A DNA stretch of 30,552 nucleotides from Coemansia sp. RSA 922. Its lineage: Eukaryota > Kickxellomycota > Kickxellomycetes > Kickxellales > Kickxellaceae. Positions 26,521 through 30,552 of this stretch are shown here, one piece after another. The stretch lies in contig JANBQS010000148.1 of the NCBI GenBank assembly GCA_027577415.1, forward strand, positions 1 through 30,552, written 5' to 3'. Under the pieces are notes generated by a model. The model was not told where the DNA came from and searched no databases. It saw only the letters and a list, made by a program, of their open reading frames with translations. The position numbers and the translations under genes were made by a program. The number at the start of each line of letters is the position of its first letter. Within the stretch, counting starts at the first letter, position 1.

Positions 26521-27109
26521 AGCTCAGGGTGGTCTGCTCATACTCCAGACAGAAAGTGCGCAGACAAGCCGCTCCTACTTGCCATGCAGGATTACGGAGT
26601 CGAAAACGAATTTTTCTCGCCCTGAAGGATGGCAATTGAGTGAGATCGGGAAGACCAGGGGCAAAAATAGACAACTTGTACCGAGGTTGACGTACAACAA
26701 TGGGCAAAGATGCAGCGGCCACTTTGCCCCACCCCGCTGCATTTGTAAAGAAGAGGCTCGGAAATGGCCTAATAAAGAGAAAGTGGCTCCTGGATCTCCG
26801 CGTGTAATGTAACAAGAGAGAGAGAGTGTACGTCAGGATGCTTTTCCAACACCGCCTACCTTTCCGTTTTTAGTGAGTGGCTATTCTATGATATTGCAGC
26901 ACATAGTCGAGCCTCGGCTGGTAGGCAAAGTACTGAGCAAAGCTGACTGCCAATGTTACTGTAAATGATAAGAGATATTGCCATTGACGTTACGATAAGT
27001 AAATCATTTTGGAGAGCTCGCTGTTATCAGTACTAAAGTGATATTACCAGTTGGGAGCCATTGACAGCGCCGCCGCTATCTGCAATCTTTTACATTTGGC
27101 CTTTTTGGC

Positions 27110-27950
27110 GTAATTCTTAGGCGCTGAGTTTGTTTAGAATATAACGAAAGAAAGCACAATTAATTATCCTTATCCGAATACAGTCAGTTTGCTCTCAATG
27201 TATCCCGCAAGCTTGGAGAGCAGGTAATATAAATTGGAGTTTGAGGTGTCGTCATCCTAAGGCGCTTGAGAGTGGTCGATTGTGTAGTCGGCGAGGCTGT
27301 TCTGCACGTTTGGCAAGATTTGGAAAGATAGATTCCCGCTGAGCTTGTATTCTCCTGGATCGAAATGGTACTACCGGTTAGACATCTCTAACTAACGAGT
27401 AAGGAAAGATTGGACGGCCATGTTTACGAAGTCTTGAGTAATGAGTAGCATGAACGTCGATTTCCACCCAATAAACATGGCCTCGCCAGAGTGTTCAATG
27501 CTGTCCAAGGATAATTATGCATGAGTGCGAAAGATTTCCCAAACCGCCAACCCATGTAGGGTATGTGCGTTTGGAAATTTGATATTCTAAGAACCAAAAC
27601 CCGTGGCGACCATATGTAGGTCAATCTGAAAAACGGGCCCATCTGTACCTATATGTAAAGCTTGCAAAAAGTGCGAAGCCCACCACCAGACATCTTGGAC
27701 GCGGAGACTAAACCAGAAATAATGTGCGATATTCCCGCATTTTGGCTCCTCGGCTTTGTCGGTTGAGTTGTCGGATCGAGTAATAGCACTGCAGTACTAG
27801 CAGATGAGGTTCGAGGTCAGGAATGAAGTGTGACAGTTTCATGGCCACTAGGACCGCGGCATAAGCCATTAGCCATAATGGCGAGAAAGAGGTGTTTTGA
27901 TCTTCGGCAGCCGAGTTGATGACATGTGGTATGTATGATCCACATACCAC
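27110..27950 (-). pseudogene. Relic R, copy 2 (longer, broken copy of the same gene)
   Basis: The upstream part (27950-27430) matches copy 1 at 19487-20060. On the minus strand it reads NTSFSPLWLMAYAAVLVAMK, SHFIPDLEPHLLVLQCYYSI, RQLNRQSRGAKMREYRTLF, shifts frame to KFPNAHTLHGLAVWEIF, LSLDSIEHSGEAMFIGWKST and DFVNMAVQSFLTR, and continues in that frame through YHFDPGEYKLSGNLSFQI, LADYTIDHSQAP, and LYYLLSKLAGYIESKLTVFG before a final TAA near 27160. TAG stops follow FLTR, SNR and SQAP. The protein downstream of FLTR is not visible in copy 1. I do not recognise the family. It lies upstream of orphan B in the same relation as copy 1 to orphan A. Confidence 0.6.
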
Positions 27951-27952
27951 AT
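27924..27952. repeat. Perfect 11-bp inverted repeat (hairpin)
   Basis: ATGTGGTATGT at 27924-27934 is the exact reverse complement of ACATACCACAT at 27942-27952, separated by seven bases. It sits where homology between the two R copies stops. The right arm overlaps a short direct repeat (ACATACC-ACATACC). Confidence 0.85.
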
Positions 27953-28422
27953 ACCATCGTAAAATACCTACGTCTAATTATTAATTTCATTTTATTGCAA
28001 TTTCAGGAATGAGTAAATATATATAAATGTTGTTACCTAAAGGCCATTTTCAACGGTCATTAATTTATAACACCAAACAAATGTCAATGAAATAATACTA
28101 TCATATCGCTTACCCAAGCAATATTAATATAACGCTGGGTGAAACAATACAAGGGTATCGTCACTTTATGGTGAGGTAGTAGGACATGCAAACACTATTA
28201 GCGATGATCCAGCAGCGTTCCAGGCACTAACAAACTACAGCCAAAATCACTCGAACCAGGTCAATACCGCAGCAACTCCAATACGAACAACTTTTTGGTA
28301 TCCAAAGTAAAATGAACAATCAATATTTTTTTTCAACATTTCTGCACTAAACAGATCAAAGGAAGGGGAGGAGGGGAATGAAATTCATTAAACTGCTTGC
28401 TATTAAAAAGAACAATTACGCA
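27953..28422. other. Gene-free AT-rich stretch downstream of KCS1
   Basis: No gene is visible. It contains TTTCAACGGTCATT near 28047, also seen near 21606, followed in both places by CAAACA and ATGTCA within about 40 bases. The end nearest 28422 is the presumed 3' untranslated region of KCS1. Confidence 0.4.
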
Positions 28423-30552
28423 TTACATATATCTATGCTCAAAGAATTTTAGCGCTACTCCGACATCTTTTGCGACTTTGATAATCGTCGAGTCGTGGAT
28501 TAGACGAGCCTCGTCGGGTGCGTAGCGACGCCAGATATCAGCAAACTCGCGCACCAGTGTGCGCACGCCACGAAGGTACCCGTAGTCTGGCCCAGCGCAC
28601 CGCGCATCGCAAGGACAAGCAGGTACTGGATCGGCTTCAGTGACACGGAACGACTCTGTGCCCGAGCACGCAGGCATCGGCATTGCCATTGGACCTCGCC
28701 CATCGCCAGCTTCAGGCGTAGCAGAATTGGACATGAAGAGCGGCGCTGCTGTCTCTGGTGGAGGGCACAACTCGTGTGCGGATGGCGCTGGGCGCTCTAG
28801 AGTCGGCTCAGAGTACACATCGGGATCGACCACAAAGCTGCAGTTGACAAAGTCGATAATTCGCAGGTCGATCTGGACTGCAGAGCCTTGAGGACGTCTA
28901 TTACTATGCAAGGGAGGACTGCGCGACCGGTTGCTGTGGTGGTGTCTCCGCTCGGCGTCTATTGGTGGCTGGTGATGTTGCTGGCGATGTAGGGCGCTGA
29001 ACTCGCTGTGAAGCTGGTTGATGGTCGGGCCAGCCGACAAGTCCAAACGCTCGCTAAATGAGTTGGCGGGCGTGGCTGGACTATGACCCAGTGGCGTTTT
29101 GGGCGGAGTAGGCTCCAACCAACAAGTCCTAGGCGACGTCATCATTGGCGTGGGGACAGCAGCAGTGGACATGCTTCCTCCAACCAAGGTCCGAGAACTG
29201 AGCGGGATGTCGGGCACAGTTGGACGGCGGGCGAGCAATGCATCGCCTGCTGTGCATAGGCCGTCAGGCAGCACTGGCACGGCTTGCTGACTTACGGCCT
29301 GCATCGAGGCATATCCGTCGTAAACAAGCAATAGGCTAGAGCCAAAGAACCTGAATCCGTGCATTTGCTCAACTGCGCGGTAGAGATTGCGCAACTTGAC
29401 TAACAGGGCCGGAATAAGGAATGCTTGTACGCTTTCCCCGTTGTCGAGAAACTCGAGTAGTGAGCGCTGGAACGTGAACTTGTTTAAAGAGCGCCCGTAG
29501 TACTTGTCCTGGAACAGATAGCGGTTGCGATCGGCCTTGAAGACTTGCAAGCCGCACATACGCACACCGAGCTCCTTGCTGGTGGTAGCGGCGCACTTTA
29601 TCGTTTGCGAGACTACCTTTTTGGCGGGCGCGTTGACGCCGTGCTGACGTGTGCCCATTTTGAGATCCAGAATACATGGTCGCCGCATGGCCGCCGTCAG
29701 ATCAGCCATTAATATAAACTGGTGCATACTGCCGTCGGTGGCGTCTTCGTCGGTGGGCATGCGCTTGGCACATTTTTTCTTCCAGAGGTTCTCAAAGTCA
29801 ACGTCGTTGCCGTGCGCTTGCCGACAGTCGCCGCCGCAGCCCTCGGTTTGACCGCCACATTGGCCGCTCTGAGCCTTTGCCACTCTGGCTACCTCCGGCG
29901 TGAGTGGCTGCCTGACTCCGGACTTTTGGCCATCGACCCTGGACGACGAAGTCTCCCTTGCCTCGCTGCTCTGAGAGTCGGAGACTGCATCGTCGGGGAA
30001 CGACCTATAGCGAAGCAAGCTGCTGCCACAAGGAATATTGCCTCCAAGCCTCAGACGAGGTGATGTTGGTGGCAATGCTGCTATGCCAGTAGCACGAGCA
30101 TTCGACTCAGAATCCGCTGACTGACTCACCCTGTCACTCGCGCTAAAGTCATCATTGGCAGACGCTTGAAGGCTCGGTGACTCGGAGGGGCTGGTATTCT
30201 CGCTCGTCGTGTCAGTGTCACCCGTCGACTCTCTGGACGCGCTGTCGTTATAGATGGGGTTCATGCGCAGGCCCTCAAACTCGTGCATCATAATGCGCTT
30301 TTCGGTGTCCAAGCTGTGTGCCTCGTCTTGGCTCACAGCTGCCGGCGTATGCTCAGCTCCAGGCGTCGCAGGCTTGCAATAGAGAGGATGCAAGTCAGTC
30401 GAAGAGTGGCGACGTCTAACTGGGCCTCGTTCACGGATACGTGCCTGCTGTCGTGCCCTGGCCTTGAGAGCTCGTGGCGACAGCGCCTCCTTTAGAATAT
30501 GCTCTTGCATCTCGCGCCATGCACCGCTCAAGTGCATCTTGCGGGCGCCAAA
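28423..30552 (-). CDS. KCS1: Kcs1-type inositol hexakisphosphate kinase, 5' end cut by window edge
   Basis: Kcs1 adds a pyrophosphate to inositol hexakisphosphate; the product signals in phosphate sensing, vacuole shape and stress. Numbering here is from the ATG at 30537, but the frame stays open to the right edge (FGARK precedes it) and fungal Kcs1 proteins have long N-termini, so the true start probably lies outside. Visible in order: a basic helix (WREMQEHILKEALSPRALK), a Ser-rich region, the inositol-kinase signature PxxxDxKxG as PCILDLKMG (287-295), GVRMCGLQVFKADRNRYLF, the nucleotide-binding SSLLLVYDG (about 397-405), the metal-binding IIDFVNCSF (Asp562), and the C-terminal YLRGVRTLVREFADIW. 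A low-complexity insertion of about 150 residues separates SSLLLVYDG from IIDF. The C-terminal end is complete, with a TAA stop. Confidence 0.92.
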   Translation of the reverse strand, partial: FGARKMHLSGAWREMQEHILKEALSPRALKARARQQARIRERGPVRRRHSSTDLHPLYCKPATPGAEHTPAAVSQDEAHSLDTEKRIMMHEFEGLRMNPIYNDSASRESTGDTDTTSENTSPSESPSLQASANDDFSASDRVSQSADSESNARATGIAALPPTSPRLRLGGNIPCGSSLLRYRSFPDDAVSDSQSSEARETSSSRVDGQKSGVRQPLTPEVARVAKAQSGQCGGQTEGCGGDCRQAHGNDVDFENLWKKKCAKRMPTDEDATDGSMHQFILMADLTAAMRRPCILDLKMGTRQHGVNAPAKKVVSQTIKCAATTSKELGVRMCGLQVFKADRNRYLFQDKYYGRSLNKFTFQRSLLEFLDNGESVQAFLIPALLVKLRNLYRAVEQMHGFRFFGSSLLLVYDGYASMQAVSQQAVPVLPDGLCTAGDALLARRPTVPDIPLSSRTLVGGSMSTAAVPTPMMTSPRTCWLEPTPPKTPLGHSPATPANSFSERLDLSAGPTINQLHSEFSALHRQQHHQPPIDAERRHHHSNRSRSPPLHSNRRPQGSAVQIDLRIIDFVNCSFVVDPDVYSEPTLERPAPSAHELCPPPETAAPLFMSNSATPEAGDGRGPMAMPMPACSGTESFRVTEADPVPACPCDARCAGPDYGYLRGVRTLVREFADIWRRYAPDEARLIHDSTIIKVAKDVGVALKFFEHRYM

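Noticed and set aside
22490..27950. TAG read as a sense codon, explaining the many in-frame TAGs in relics
   Set aside because: MDM34 and the RIM15-like gene both end in TAG, and the relics also contain TAA, TGA and frameshifts. Decay is simpler.

Overview
This window looks like nuclear DNA from a fungus. It carries two genes of the ER-mitochondria tether ERMES (MDM34 and MMM1), a very large Rim15/Cek1-type AGC kinase and a Kcs1-type inositol polyphosphate kinase. ERMES is absent from animals and plants, and the Rim15 zinc finger plus split kinase domain is a fungal arrangement. The long genes are uninterrupted (the kinase is open for about 2,840 codons), so the genome is intron-poor. An early-diverging lineage such as Kickxellomycotina/Zoopagomycota is my guess; the sequence alone does not prove it.

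Layout. 1-1785: MDM34 (+). 1960-4205: a tandem duplication of about 0.9 kb; each unit carries a TATA promoter, TGACGT motifs and one 127-residue gene of unknown function (+). 4838-5509: a lysine-tailed hypothetical gene (+), convergent with the giant RIM15-like kinase (5583-14111, -). 14112-15095: divergent promoter region. 15096-17003: MMM1 (+), convergent with orphan A (17156-19063, -). 19487-24440: a gene graveyard, all on the minus strand: a protein-coding relic R (copy 1), a LINE-type reverse transcriptase relic, a truncated CHL1/DDX11 helicase pseudogene and an unidentified relic U. 24501-26330: orphan B (-), a paralogue of A. 27110-27950: relic R copy 2, ending at a perfect 11-bp-stem hairpin. 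28423-30552: KCS1 (-), cut by the right edge.

How it fits together. The outer and central genes (MDM34, RIM15, MMM1, KCS1) are conserved housekeeping or signalling genes: lipid exchange and mitochondrial shape, quiescence signalling, and inositol pyrophosphate synthesis. Between them are lineage-specific or decaying stretches. The most unusual content is (1) the A/B family, whose C-terminal halves are homologous but whose N-terminal halves hold unrelated tandem-repeat arrays, each paired with a copy of relic R, which suggests an old segmental duplication; and (2) the small tandem paralogues with parallel clusters of TGACGT motifs upstream. I could not assign a function to either family.
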